From Zantedeschia hybrid cultivar (taxonomy: Eukaryota > Streptophyta > Magnoliopsida > Alismatales > Araceae), in assembly GCA_030544215.1 (NCBI GenBank), contig JARZZO010000011.1:45753587-45817586 (forward strand): 64,000 nt of DNA, given 5' to 3'. Shown here in pieces: positions 11,964 to 25,081 of this stretch. The position numbers were made by a program, and so were the translations under genes. Position 1 is the stretch's first letter. The number at the start of each line of letters is the position of its first letter. The notes under the pieces were generated by a model, which was given only the letters and a program-made list of their open reading frames with translations, was not told where the DNA came from and searched no databases.

Positions 11964-14524
11964 TGTAACGACCCGCCATCCTATGACCGGAGACCCGGTC
12001 ACTAAATGGATGTCGGCCCATTAACTGTAGGTTCACACCCGGATCTTATTCACACATCTGGAGGAGTAAGCGTTAAACAAGATTAAATATAACATTCACA
12101 CGGACTACAAGGAGGTATAGTGCGCAGAAAGTAAAGTAATAATGTCCGTACACAGTCCAACAATAATTACATGTCCAACAAATTAATTAAGTACAGGCAG
12201 AAGAAAAGTACAACAACATCGGGGCATACTCCGGAACTGAGATAGCTGCTGGTCCGCACACCAAGGAGAACGCCACGCGCCACCACTTGCCACGAGGTCC
12301 ACACCTGAAAACCGCAGGGAGTGAGCCACACCAGAATTGGGCTCAGTAGGGATCATCCGATCCCTAGCCTCCCACTCACACACCACAAGTACAATTACGA
12401 AGATACATGGGAACAAGATAAGTAAAGCTGTAACACATTGCTCCTAAATTCTCGATATAAACCACATGCATTTGGAATATAACATGCATATCTCAGAAAT
12501 CATCCTACCAAGGAACCTACAACTCGCGTCTCGGCAAAACGCGTAAACCACGTCTCCGAAAGTGGGAAACATCGACCCGCTGAGACCAAACAGTAACCCC
12601 TCGGATAGCACGCGGGCTACCTCGGCGGCTACTCCTTCCCCCAGCAAACACCGACCCGCTGAGACCAAACAGTAACCCCTCGGATAGCACGCTGGCTACT
12701 CCGGCCCAACTGGCTCAGGTGGTTACTCCTTCCCCCAGCACGAGTGACACTCCAAAGGTACCACTCCGACACCGGTACAAGCTAGCTAACCCCGGGGTTC
12801 ACCAGGTGACTCTCTCCGCTAGGCGTCACCCCGCCACTGCTCCCGTCAGCGCTGTGTCCCTCCGCACCGACACAGGGTGTAGAACGCTACAACTGTCACT
12901 CTAGGTCCACCGAAACAGAAACACATCACGGTGCGATCTGGTCACAGAAGAAGTCCACGGTCGCACGACACCCAACGTAGTGCCATCCGGTCACGAAGAG
13001 TCCATCACATCGAGTATATTATCAGTATGCATTAACCAACTATCTAGCAGTGTAAACACATTTTACTGGCAGGAATTAGTGTTGTTCTGTCTTGAATCGC
13101 GTCGCCCAAGGCCGACGCCATTCAAGCACCCTAAACTGGTTCATGAAAAAACACTGCCTTCATAATCAGGCTTAAAAGGCGTCGACCCCAATGGTCGCCT
13201 TTTAAAAGGCGTCGACATCCCCAGACGCCATTCACACCGAAAATCCAGGAATTTCAGAAAACATTAATCAGGGGATTTCTGCCTTAAAAAGCGTCATGGT
13301 TACCCGACGCTATTCAAATCGCGTCGCCCACCCATGACGTCTTTTATCCCCATAATCCCCGAACTGACAGGCCCTCAGTCGGGGTGATTTCCGGCCTAAA
13401 TGGCATCATGATGGCCCGACGTCCTTTTGAAAGGCATCGTCCATCCATGACGTCATTTAGCGCCAGAACCCTTAACTCGTGAGACCTCGAACGGGGAGGT
13501 TTCTGTCCTAAAAGGCGTCGTACTGCCCTGACGTCCTTTCTAAAAGGCGTCGACCAGGCACGACGCCATTTAGCGCCAGAAACCTGGTTCCCTGGTTCGA
13601 ACCGAGGGCTCTCCCTTAACCCCAAATACCCCGAAAAAGCCCCAAAACGGAAAAGGGGAGGAAGAGAAGTTGATCCACCATAAACATGCTACAAAACCAC
13701 GTTCATGAACACGCCCATAAACATGCTTAATCTAGCCCAAACACATCACATCAAGCCTAAGAAAACACGAGCAACACATACAAGGTTCATCCCCCTACCG
13801 GATACTTGAACTCCTCCTGGCTCCGTGTCGCCGAACCGCCGCACCGCAGACCACCGCCGGTACCCTCGAGGACGTCGCCACTCCGCCGGGACGTCGGCCG
13901 CCGTCCGGAGAATGGAACGCCGCGAAGGAAGTGGTGGTGGTAGAGGTGAGAGGTAGGGAGGTGTTGGAGTGGTGGAAGAGGAAGAAGAGGAAGGAAAGGG
14001 GAATAGAGGGTCGGAGAGGGCGGTGAGAGCGAAGAGAGAGAGAGGGGAGGCGAAAATGAGGGAAAGAAGGGGAGGCTCGTGGGGTCAATCTGACACTGAC
14101 TAAAACGCGTCGATCGAGATAGACGCCTATCAGCTGACAAGACGGGCCGTACTGACAGCGCTCTGAAACGCGTCGCTCACCACGGACGCTGTTCGGATGA
14201 TGTGACAGGCCGTACTAACAACGCTCTGACGCCGAACACTGACATCACAGATGTCGCAGTCTGAATCGCGTCGACCAGCATGGACGCCGTTCAGACGACA
14301 AGACAGGGGCCGTACTCTCGCGGCCTGAAACCCGCCCACGTGACGCACACGTGGCACAACAACAAGCAGACCTAAATGGCGTCCACACAACCTGACGCCT
14401 TTTGAAAGGCGTCGAGCAGTGCTGACGTCATTCAGTCAGAAATCTCAAGACCCCTCAGGGCCTAAACCAGGGGATCCGGCCCGAAACCGACCCGAACACT
14501 GAACCCGAAACCTCAGTCCTTACA
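11964..14524 (-). repeat. 3' LTR of the minus-strand Gypsy
   Basis: It is TG...CA (TGTAACGACCCGCC to CTCAGTCCTTACA on the + strand) and the same length as its partner at 17908-20468. It carries numerous GCGTC...GACGC inverted-repeat modules between about 13090 and 14440. The small ORFs in this LTR recur at the same places in the partner LTR and are not genes. Confidence 0.95.
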
Positions 14525-14540
14525 TTCTCCCCCCCTTAAA
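14525..14540 (-). promoter_or_regulatory. Polypurine tract of the minus-strand Gypsy
   Basis: On the minus strand this reads TTAAGGGGGGGAGAA directly before the 3' LTR. This is the expected RNase H-resistant primer for plus-strand synthesis. Confidence 0.85.
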
Positions 14541-14739
14541 AGAATTTCGTCCCCGAAATTGCCTGCTACAAGCGACGAGGGCGAAATGCCTCCACAGCCA
14601 ACTCGCATGGGAATTTACCAGAAAAGGTAGGGAACTGTTTCCCAGCATCTCAATCTCGTGCCCCCTGGTCACCTCGCTCCCGGAGCGATACTGTCAAAAT
14701 ACTCAGTCCTCAGATGCAACCTTGTTCCGGAGGACCTGT

Positions 14740-16460
14740 CGCTAGTGATTCTCAAAACGCACTAGACACTCTGGAAAGGACAAGTCCTCAGCGACCTCAA
14801 GTCCCAAAAGTTCTAACACCTGGGGCGGATCCAGAATACTCCTCTGCAACGAAACACGAAACGCATCGTGCACTCCCGCAAGATTGAACGGTAAGACTGG
14901 CTGATAATCTTCCCTAATTCGAGCAAGAACGGGAAGGGGCCCATCACGGCACGGACCCAGCTTACCTTGTTTCTCAAATCTCCTCACACCCATGGAGGGC
15001 GAGACTTGGAAAACACGAGGTCCCCAACTTCAAACTCAATCGGTCTCTTACCGATGATAGCACAACTCTGGCAACCTAAGCACCCTGCTATACCAACCCT
15101 GATCCTGCTAACTGCCTCTTGCCAATCTCAGACTAGATCACAAGAGATCGACATAGCCATCTAAATAATGCCTCATAAGGCGCCATGCCAATGCTAGAGT
15201 GGTAACTGCTATGGTACACAGAACTCCACTGAAAACCAATACTGCTCCCAAGAACCTCCTCAGTCTAGGCAACATGCCACGAGCAAAACCTCTAAAATCC
15301 GAATGGCCCTCTCAGACTGTCCATCAGCCTCGGGATGATAGGCCGGGCTGAAGGCTAACCGCGTACTCAAGGCCTTCCAAAAACTCTTCCCACAATTAAG
15401 AAGTAAATCTCAAAGCCCGATCCGACATGATGGATAAGGGCACATCGAGCAGAAAGAGATGATCTGACTCACAAACAACTCGGCCAACTTACCGACTGAC
15501 CAGTCCTTCCTGATAGCCAGGAAGTGTGCTGACGTAGTCAGTTGTTCAATGGTAATCCATATCACGCTCCCTCCACCAGGGAATAAAACAATCCTAATAC
15601 ATGTCCAAAGTCACAAGCTCCCGTTTCCACACCGGGATCGGTAAGGACTGCAACCACGCTTCTGCTGCGCCACTCTGATGTTCAACCTAACCTGACGACA
15701 ATTTAAGCACCAAACCACGAAATCCACCCCATCCTTCTTCCTACTGAACCATCTCAAGCAATGATACGACTTGCATATTCAGGAAGCACTTATTTATCTA
15801 GAACGGTGCGCCTCCATAAAAACACATCTGCGCACGTCCTCCATGGCCGGAACACAGGGTCTGCCTCTGAACCTCACTGCACCGTCAACCCACAATTGAA
15901 CTGGCCAACATGGTTCTATCAGCCTCACGTGGAACCCAGAAAGAAGATTCCACAATCAGCCTGAATCCTCTTCATACAAATAACGCCTCTGGATCCATAG
16001 TGTAGACACCACAGCTGCCTATTCTAAGTCATGAGTGGATAGTTTCCCCTTATAGCTTGTTCAACTGCCTATAGGCATAGGCCACAATCTTACCATGTTG
16101 CATCATAACCGCCCCCAGACTTCGATGTGATGTATCTGAACAAACCACACTTACACTGGAATCTAACAGAAGTACCAACATTGGAGTCAAAGTGAGGCGA
16201 GCTTTTCAACTAGATGAAACTCCGTTCACACTCATCGGTCCACATGAAACGAACTCCTCTACAAGACAACCCTGACGAAAATAGGGGTTGCTATCGAAGA
16301 AAACCTCTAGACCAACCGTCGATAAAATCCTATAATGCCAAGAAGCTCTCGGTCTCCGCTACTGTCGTCGATCTGATCCAATCCATCACTACCTCAGTTC
16401 TGACTGTATCCACTACAATACCCTCATCGATCACGTACTTACACGGGACTCCATACACGT
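14740..16460 (-). pseudogene. pol: Decayed Gypsy pol: RT end, RNase H and integrase fragments
   Basis: On the minus strand, in several frames with many stops, the order is as follows. About 16460-16240 is the RT thumb/connection (ESFLAL, MWTDECERSF). About 16180-16000 is an RNase H-like stretch (MMQHGKIVAYAYRQL). About 15660-15240 are integrase-core traces, including an AYHPEADGQSER-like string. About 15010-14745 is an integrase C-terminal stretch (FEVGDLVFSKVSP, then GVHDAFRVSLQR). Protease and the RT active-site region are absent. The LTRs are young, so this decay must largely predate the insertion. Confidence 0.8.
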
Positions 16461-16712
16461 AATCGGTCAATCAAGTCAATACTAAGTTAATTATGTTCCA
16501 TGATTCCGCCAAATTGATAGACCAACATCATTATATATAACAACCTCATAGAGTACATTTTACAATGAAGATTCCTCACCATGCATAATACATAAAAAGT
16601 GTCATGACGCTCACAATCACTACCTACTAAGACAAGATAAGAGTGCTCATGTAACCCAGCATCTCGGACCTCCACTGAAAGAACACACAACACCATACTA
16701 GGTACCGGGCTC

Positions 16713-17753
16713 CTACTGACCACTCGGCTCCTGACTTGCCTTATTCTTCTGGGGACAATTCCTCAAAAAATGCCCCCTCTTGCCGCAGCCAAAACAACCA
16801 CTAGTGACCAATGGACACGTCCGACTGCCATGATGACCACCACAATGGGGACAATGATCTGCCGCAACCTGCCTCGCTCCCTGCTGTCTGCTAGCCACAG
16901 TCTACATCTGTTGAGCCGAACCATCTCTGTTTTTACCACAGGGCATCTCTTGGGACCCGAATTCAAAGGAACTCGAACCGCCTGACGAAAAGACCGTTGA
17001 TTTGCCCTTACCTTGCTGCTTCCCTCGTGCTGATCGCTCCAATTCTCTCGCCATTTGCTGGAATTGAGTTTCCACCGCTACTGCGTATTGAGCTGCTGAC
17101 GCCAGATCTCTCCAACACTGGGATGCCACCATTGCCCTCAGATCATATCGGAGTCCACCCACAAATCTCTCTACTCTAAACTCCTCGTGCTCGGATATAT
17201 GTGGAACAAATCCTTCAAGAGCCGCAAACTTTGCTTGGTATTCTAAAACTGACATCTCATTATGCACCAATTCCATAAACTCCATTTCCTTAGACTTCCG
17301 GACGTGCCCTGAAAAGTATTGTCCACTAAACTCTCTCACAAATACCTCCCAAGGGATTTCTCTCAAAGGCCTATCTGCGAACATCACCTTCTTAGTAGTA
17401 GCCCACCACTCATATGCATTATCCTTCAATAAGTAGGTTGCCAACAAGGTTTTCTCATTCTCGGCACATTCAAGGACGTCAAATGCTTTCTCCATTTCCT
17501 TAATCCAACGAGCTGCCTCGTCTGGGACTGGTCGACCTGTGAAAGAAGGGGTCTCCAACCTCAAAAACCGTTCCAATACCGTGAACTGGTCACCTCGGGA
17601 ATTGGATCCCTCACTACCGTCTCCCTGCTGGTATCTACCCATAGCTCCAATCATAGCCTCCACGAAACGATCCACATTATGCCCTTCTGCCCCCGAACTA
17701 CCATCGTCTGATCTCGTACCACGAGCCAACGAAACTCTCTTCCTCGGCGCCAT
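16713..17753 (-). pseudogene. gag: Gypsy gag with a single premature stop
   Basis: The ATG at 17753 (minus strand) opens a 283-codon frame with a Gypsy capsid (RFLRLETPSFTG, then AYEWWATTK, FSGQYFSGHVRKSKEMEF). It ends at a TAG at 16902-16904. The same frame continues beyond it for about 62 codons, with a CPHC...HC partial motif and a full zinc knuckle CFGCGKRGHFLRNC, to a stop at 16713. The GTG one codon upstream is not needed as a start. The gag is far better kept than pol, so Gag may have been used by the element until recently. Confidence 0.9.
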
Positions 17754-17890
17754 CACTACCTCACGAACGCAAGAATCAACACAAACATGTCGAAACCTAT
17801 CACTCTACACCAGCAGCCATCGCCTGTACAGACTCGTACTTATTGTTGGACTACGATATCTAATCCAGTTTAGCGCATACTCGACCAGAC

Positions 17891-17905
17891 TGGGCTCTGA
17901 TACCA
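17891..17905 (-). promoter_or_regulatory. Primer-binding site of the minus-strand Gypsy
   Basis: On the minus strand this reads TGGTATCAGAGCCCA, two bases after the 5' LTR (17908-20468). It is complementary to initiator tRNA-Met and fixes the element's orientation. Confidence 0.95.
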
Positions 17906-17907
17906 AC

Positions 17908-20468
17908 TGTAACGACCCGCCATCCTATGACCGGAGACCCGGTCATTAAATAGATGTCGGCCCATTAACTGTAGGTTCACACCCGGATCTTATTCACACA
18001 TCTGGAGGAGTAAGCGTTAAACAAGATTAAATATAACATTCACATGGACTACAAGGAGGTATAGTGCGCAGAAAGTAAAGTAATAATGTCCGTACACAGT
18101 CCAACAATAATTACATGTCCAACAAATTAATTAAGTACAGGCAGAAGAAAAGTACAACAACATCGGGGCATACCCCGGAATTGAGATAGCTGCTGGTCCG
18201 CACACCAAGGAGAACGCCACGCGCCACCACTCGCCACGAGGTCCACACCTGAAAACCGCAGGGAGTGAGCCACACCAGAACTGGGCTCAGTAGGGATCAT
18301 CCGATCCCTAGCCTCCCACTCACACACCACAAGTGCAATTACGAAGATACATGGGAACAAGATAAGTAAAGCTGTAACACATTGCTCCTAAATTCTCGAT
18401 ATAAACCACATGCATTTGAAATATAACATGCATATCTCAGAAATCATCCTACCAAGGAACCTACAACTCGCGTATCGGCAAAACGCGTAAACCACGTCTC
18501 CGAAAGTGGGAAACATCGACCCGCTGAGACCAAACAGTAACCCCTCGGATAGCACGCGGGCTACCTCGGCGGCTACTCCTTCCCCCAGCAAACACCGACC
18601 CGCTGAGACCAAACAGTAACCCCTCGGATAGCACGCTGGCTACTCCGGCCCAACTGGCTCAGGTGGTTACTCCTTCCCCCAGCACGAGTGACACTCCAAA
18701 GGTACCACTCCGACACCGGTACAAGCTAGCTAACCCCGGGGTTCACCAGGTGACCCTCTCCGCTAGGCGTCACCCCGCCACTGCTCCCGTCAGCGCTGTG
18801 TCCCTCCGCACCGACACAGGGTGTAGAACGTTACAATTGTCACTCTAGGTCCACCGAAACAGAAACACGGCACGGTGCGATCTGGTCACAGAAGAAGTCC
18901 ACGGTCGCACGACACCCAACGTAGTGCCATCCGGTCACGAAGAGTCCATCACATCGAGTATACTATCAGTATGCATTAACCAACTATCTAGCAGTGTAAA
19001 CACATTTTACTGGCAGGAATTAGTGTTGTTCTGTCTTGAATCGCGTCGCCCAAGGCCGACGCCATTCAAGCACCCTAAACTGGTTCATGAAAAAACACTG
19101 CCTTCATAATCAGGCCTAAAAGGCGTCGACCCCAATGGTCGCCTTTTAAAAGGCGTCGACATCCCCAGACGCCATTCACACCGAAAATCCAGGAATTTCA
19201 GAAAACATTAATCAGGGGATTTCTGCCTTAAAAAGCGTCATGGTTACCCGACGCTATTCAAATCGCGTCGCCCACCCATGACGTCTTTTATCCCCATAAT
19301 CCCCGAACTGACAGGCCCTCAGTCGGGGTGATTTCCGGCCTAAATGGCATCATGATGGCCCGACGTCCTTTTGAAAGGCGTCGTCCATCCATGACGTCAT
19401 TTAGCGCCAGAACCCTTAACTCGTGAGACCTCGAACGGGGAGGTTTCTGTCCTAAAAGGCGTCGTACTGCCCTGACGTCCTTTCTAAAAGGCGTCGACCA
19501 GGCACGACGCCATTTAGCGCCAGAAACCTGGTTCCCTGGTTCGAACCGAGGGCTCTCCCTTAACCCCAAATACCCTGAAAAAGCTCCAAAACGGAAAAGG
19601 GGAGGAAGAGAAGTTGATCCACCATAAACATGCTACAAAACCACGTTCATGAACACGCCCATAAACATGCTTAATCTAGCCCAAACACATCACATCAAGC
19701 CTAAGAAAACACGAGCAACACATACAAGGTTCGTCCCCCTACCGGATACTTGAACTCCTCCTGGCTCCGTGTCGCCGAACCGCCGCACCGCAGACCGCCG
19801 CCGGTACCCTCGAGGACGTCGCCACTCCGCCGGGACGTCGGCTGCCGTCCGGAGAATGGAACGCCGCGAAGGAAGTGGTGGTGGTAGAGGTGAGAGGTAG
19901 GGAGGTGTTGGAGTGGTGGAAGAGGAAGAAGAGGAAGGAAAGGGGAATAGAGGGTCGGAGATGGCGGTGAGAGTGAAGAGAGAGAGAGGGGAGGCGAAAA
20001 TGAGGGAAAGAAGGGGAGGCTCGCGGGGTCAATCTGACACTGACTAAAACGCGTCGATCGAGACAGACGCCTATCAGCTGACAGGACGGGCCGTACTGAC
20101 AGCACTCTGAAACGCGTCGCTCACCACGGACGCTGTTCGGATGATGTGACAGGCCGTACTAACAACGCTCTGACGCCGAACACTGACATCACAGATGTTG
20201 CAGTCTGAATCGCGTCGATCAGCATGGACGCCGTTCAGACGACAAGACAGGGGCCGTACTCTCGCGGCCCGAAACCCGCCCACGTGACGCACACGTGGCA
20301 CAACAACAAGCAGACCTAAATGGCGTCCACACAACCTGATGCCTTTTGAAAGGCGTCGAGCAGTGCTGACGTCATTCAGTCAGAAATCTCAAGACCCCTC
20401 AGGGCCTAAACCAGGGGATCCGGCCCGAAACCGACCCGAACACTGAACCCGAAACCTCAGTCCTTACA
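17908..20468 (-). repeat. 5' LTR of the minus-strand Gypsy
   Basis: This 2561-bp LTR is about 98.7% identical to 11964-14524 by eye, with no indels seen. It carries the same array of inverted-repeat modules. Confidence 0.95.
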
Positions 20469-20473
20469 ATTAG

Positions 20474-23400
20474 CTACCGGATGTGTTTCTCATATCTGTC
20501 ATGATGTGCAGATGCTGACAAGTAAGCGTAAGCTGAGACAAGGTGAGGTGGAATTGAGGCTAGGAAACGGCGCAAAAATTGCGGCGATTGCTGTTGGGAT
20601 AGCAAACCTTAGGCTTCCATCGGGAGACACCTTACTATTAGAAGATTATTATTATGTTCCTAGCATAATAAAGAACATCATATCAATATCTTGTTTGGAC
20701 AAAATAGGATATAGGTTGACTATTGAGAATAGAAGTTGTTCGATTTATTATGGTAATAAATCAATAGCTTCAACATCTTTAGTCAACGGTCTATATCTCT
20801 TAGATGTTTCTTATTACAATCTTCAAATTGATAATGCTCTTAAGAAGAGCAAGAATTGTGTGAACCAGGCCTATATGTGGCATTGTAGATTTGGGCACAT
20901 TGGCGAAAGCAGGTTGCAAAAGTTGCATAAGCATGGTTACTTAACTGCATTCGATTACGAATCGTTTGCAACATGTGAATCCTGTCTTATGGGAAAGATG
21001 GCAAGATTTCCATTTACTAGACATGGAGAACGTGCCAAGGACATTCTGGAACTAATACATTCGGATGTATGTGGTCCCATGTCCACCCAAGCCAAAGGTG
21101 GCTACTCATACTTCATCACGTTCACCGATGACCTCTCAAGATTCGGCTATATGTACTTAATGAAGTACAAGTCGGATGCGTTTGAAAAGTTCAAGGAGTT
21201 CAAGAATGAGGTAGAGAAGCAGTTAGGAAAGAGTATTAAAGTTCTTCGATCAGATCGAGGAGGAGAATACTTGAGTACTAACTTCACACAATTCTTAAAG
21301 GATAATTGTATCCTTTCTCAGCTGACCCCTCCATATACACCACAGACAACTGATGTATCAGAAAGGAGGAATCGCACCTTGTTGTACATGGTGCGATCCA
21401 TGATGAGCTTTTCAGGATTACCAGTGTCCCTCTAGGGGTATGTTCTAGAGTCAGCAGCATACCTACTGAACAGAGTACCCAGCAAGTCTGTGGCCTCTAC
21501 TCCATATGAGATATGGAAAGACAGGAAACCAAAATTTAAATATGTTAAAGTCTGGGGTTGTCCTGCTCATGTAAAGAGGCATGATCCAGACAAGTTGGAA
21601 TCACGAACTGATAAATGCAAGTTTGTGGGATATCCAAAGGAAACCTTTAGATACTATTTTTTCCATCCTGGTGAACAAAAGGTGTTTGTCGCCAGGAAAG
21701 CTGTCTTCCTGGAAGAGGAATACTTTTTCCAGAAAGACAGTGGGAGTAAAATAGTACTGGAAGAGGTTCCAAATCTCCAAACAACTGCATTATCATCAGA
21801 TGAGATATCAGTTCTTGAATCTATTCAGGTACACACAGATGAGCCTCGTAGATCTGGTAGAGTACCTAGATTACCCGAACGATATGTAGGACATATTGCT
21901 GAAGGTGAGTCCAAGGTAGAATATAATGAGGATGATGATCCTAAAACCTACCAGGAAGCCATAGAAGGCCTAGAAGCCGGGAAATGGCGAGAAGCCATGA
22001 ACTTAGAAATCCAGTCCATGTACACCAACCAAGTTTGGAACTTGGAGGACTTGCCCGAGGGTATTGTACCCATCGGTTGCAAGTGGATCTTTAAGAGAAA
22101 GATCGGTGCTGATGGACGGATCGACACTTATAAGGCAAGGTTGGTGGCAAAGGGATATCGTCAAAGGCAAGGAATTGACTATGACGAGACTTTCTCACCA
22201 GTTGCCATGATAAAGTCGATCAGAGTTCTACTCGCCATTGCTGCACATTTTGATTATGATATCTGAAAGATGGATGTGAAGACTGCCCTCTTCAATGGTA
22301 ACCTTGAGGAAGAGGTGTACATGATACAACCAGAAGGTTTCACATCCAAAGTATCTCCAGATAAAGTGTGCAAGCTTAAGAGGTCCATTTATGGACTGAA
22401 GCAGGCTTCCCGGAGCTGGAACATAAGATTTGACGAGGCTGTCAAGTCTTATGACTTCATTGAGAATGAAGATGAGCTTTGTGTGTACAAGAAGACCAGT
22501 GGGAGTGCAGTCATTTTTCTAGTTCTTTACGTAGATGACATACTACTCATTGGGAATGATGTAGCTATGATGTCATCAGTAAAGATCTGGCTGTCGAAAA
22601 ACTTCTCCATGAAGGATTTGGGAGAAGCATCCTACGTATTGGGAATACGGATCTATAGAGATAGATCAAAGAGGATGCTTGGAATGACCCAATCCTTGTA
22701 CATAGATACCATAGTCAAAAGGGTTGGCATGGAAAATGCAAGAGAGGTCTCATACCGATGAGACATGGAATTAGTCTCTCAAAGGAGCAGTCTCCTAAGA
22801 CTCCTGATGAGAGGGCATTCATGGATAGAATACCCTATGCCTTTGCCATAGGATCTATCATGTATGCCATGCTATGTACACGGCCTGATGTTGCATTTGC
22901 TCTAAGTGTTAAGAGCAGATTTCAGGCTGATCCAAGCGAAGAACACTGGAAGGCAGTGAAATGTATCCTTAAGTACTTGAGAAGAACTAAGGATATGTTT
23001 CTTGTCTATGGAGGAGGTGGCTTGAAACTGCGAGGCTTTATTGACTCGAGTTTCCAGTCAGATCAAGATGATAGCAAGTCTACATCTGGATTCGTATTTA
23101 CTTTGAACGGAGGTGCAGTGTGCTGGAAGAGTTCCAAGCAAGTAACCACTGCAGATTCGACGACTGAAGCTGAATACATCGCTGCAGCTGAAGCCGCCAA
23201 GGAAGCAGTGTGGTTGAAGAAATTCATCACCGACCTCGGCGTAGTTCCCAGCATCTCTGAGCCTGTTCCACTGTTGTGCGACAACAATGGAGCCATTGCG
23301 CAAGCGAAAGAGCCGCGGTCTCATCAGAAATCGAAGCATATTCTGAGGCGCTTTCACCTTATCAGAGAGATCATATCCAGAAGAGATATAGTAGTGGAAA

Positions 23401-23513
23401 GAGTTCCATCCGTCGACAATGTAGCAGGTACACTGACGAAGCCGTTGGCTCAAATTGTGTTTGAGCGTCACCTAGAGTCTATAGGCTTATTGTATAAAGG
23501 TGATTGGCTTTAG
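20474..23513 (+). pseudogene. pol: Copia pol: protease tail, integrase, RT and RNase H
   Basis: The frame resumes after the nested Gypsy. Domains in order: protease remnant (TGCVSHIC; the usual catalytic Asp before TGC reads Ala); GAG-pre-integrase with the zinc ligands WHCRFGH and CESCLMGK; integrase core with HSDVCGP, SDRGGEY and SERRN; RT with ARLVAKGYRQRQGIDY and LYVDDILL; RNase H with TTADSTTEAEY and SKHIL. It is broken by TAG at 21433-21435, TGA at 22264-22266 and a one-base frameshift near 22740-22750; the last frame (22758-23513) is open to its stop. Both stops are at positions normally Trp (TGG), consistent with G-to-A decay. Confidence 0.95.
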
Positions 23514-23527
23514 TCCAAGTGGGAGAT
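23514..23527 (+). promoter_or_regulatory. Polypurine tract of the Copia element
   Basis: TCCAAGTGGGAGAT precedes the 3' LTR immediately. AAGTGGGAGATTGTT at this junction is common in plant Copia elements. Confidence 0.85.
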
Positions 23528-25081
23528 TGTTAGTTTTAGGTGGCCTACAAGCCAATCTAACTATGTAAATCTCGTTCATTTATTAATATAATGGCATAAT
23601 ATTCATTATGTGTAAATCGCATTAATTATCGTTTCATAATGAAGTCCGTGAATATGTGCTATAGTGATCAGATTATGATGAGATCATATTAATGAGACTG
23701 ATCACTTAAACACACATATTCTTAATCGTTCATAGTCAGAGGATATCCGAGAAGGACATCGGATATCCGGTTAGACTAGTACAGATTACTCCTGCTCATA
23801 TGATGAGGGTGACTGATCTCATAAGTCACTTGTGTGGAGACACTAAGGCGAATCTGTAGGTGCTCATTGGAGAATGAGTTCACTGAACTGATCCGATTGA
23901 ATCGCTGGATGGTATTGTACCTCACTGTCAACCAGCTTGATTCTATTGTCGCAGTTGCGTGGATGGTCCTCGGACCTGAGACATCAAGGACACCTTGGCG
24001 GTGGACTTTTGTGTTTTGACCTTGGTTTATGAATCTCTAGCCACGGGATTCTAATACGCCAAGGATTAGATACAGCGGAATACCGTCGAAGGGAATTGTG
24101 TGTCAATAAGTAATCATTCGCTCTCGGTACTTATAGAGAGAGAATGCTCTAGGAAGGATGCGTGGAAGTCCCTAGCCAGGGCGGACGATAATATCAAGAA
24201 AGGAGTTTTCCGATATTCATCAGCGGCATCCAATCCAAGTGAGTCGACCGGTTAGGGTTTGACAGCACGCCATGCCCTGAGTTGACTCGAGAGCATTGTA
24301 CGAATGAAGGATTATATCCATGCGGTAACTGTCGGCGGAAAGGTTCCAAGAGTATGTTATTTAACCCCAATACCTTCCGGGTTCACGCGGTGTTGCTTGG
24401 CACCCAACGTGATCGGAGGTCCGGTCGAATTCGATGTGCGACATCAATTCGTTTAATTAATTAATTAATAAAGGGTTATTAATTGATTAATAAAGCCAGT
24501 GAGGAGTCACTGGGCTTGTTGGGCCATTAACTGGATTGGTACTTGGGCCTAGAGGGTCACACGCACATGATTCTCAAGGCGATGGATAAATAAGTGGGTT
24601 TTATACAAACCGGAGGTTTTTATGAAAAACTGCGCGGTTAGTATAAAACATAGCGAACGGGCTGAGCAGGCCAAGCTGCTGCTAACCCTAGCCACCCCTC
24701 CTCTGTTTCTCTCTCTCTCTGGCGTCCAGACAGATCCAGATCTACTCCGCCGCTTCTCCGAATCCCGTTCGACAGGAAATCGTCCGCGCGTTGCAGCGAT
24801 CGTTGCGGTGACCGGCGGAGGTTTTGTGGGCTGCGAAGAACGAGGAACGCGAGGATATCCGTCGCGGGGAGGATCGCGTTGACTTCGCTAGAGGCCGGGC
24901 ACTTGCGCGGTTTGCAGTGTCGTACCGACGGAACCGAACGGTTGCGGATTCGAATCCGCACACGGTGAGAACTTCGATTATCCGATAATCGATTTTAGTT
25001 TTTTGAAACGGGAAAATAGATCGCTATTTTATTTTATTTTCCGCTGCGTGAGCGATCCGGAGAAAACGAGAAAACCCAACA
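23528..25081 (+). repeat. 3' LTR of the Copia element
   Basis: This 1554-bp LTR matches 4397-5949. About 25 differences in the first 730 bp (by eye) give roughly 3.4% divergence. It is followed by the duplication GTTCT at 25082-25086. Confidence 0.95.

Larger units (their letters stand above)
11964..20468 (-). mobile_element. Defective Gypsy retrotransposon (chromovirus-like) with intact LTRs
   Basis: Two 2561-bp LTRs (11964-14524 and 17908-20468) enclose a 3383-bp internal region on the minus strand. The duplication ATTAG is perfect (11959-11963 and 20469-20473). I count about 33 differences between the LTRs and no indels (about 1.3%), mostly C/T or G/A transitions. The internal order from the 5' end is primer-binding site, gag, then pol fragments. 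Protease and the reverse-transcriptase core are missing, and the rest of pol is full of stops. The integrase C-terminal and linker style resembles Tekay/Del-type chromoviruses; that placement is inference. Confidence 0.95.
4397..25081 (+). mobile_element. Copia LTR retrotransposon with two nested Gypsy insertions
   Basis: The element has two LTRs (4397-5949 and 23528-25081), an initiator-tRNA(Met)-type primer-binding site, a polypurine tract and GAG-PR-IN-RT-RNaseH order, which is the Copia order. A perfect 5-bp duplication GTTCT lies at 4392-4396 and 25082-25086. About 11.2 kb of the 20.7 kb is due to the insertions at 9110-11826 and 11964-20468, so the original element was roughly 9.5 kb, including an unusually long 2.9-kb leader. 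About 25 differences in the first 730 bp of the LTRs (about 3.4%, by eye) make it older than the Gypsy inside it. The coding region is dead. Confidence 0.95.

Noticed and set aside
13787..14140. Minus-strand ORFs of 97-134 codons in both Gypsy LTRs (also 19701-20105 and 9380-9889)
   Set aside because: They recur in every LTR copy but are CT-rich untranslated sequence with frame-disrupting differences between copies.
23058..23471. Minus-strand ORF of 137 codons over Copia RNase H
   Set aside because: Antisense shadow of a clear RNase H frame.
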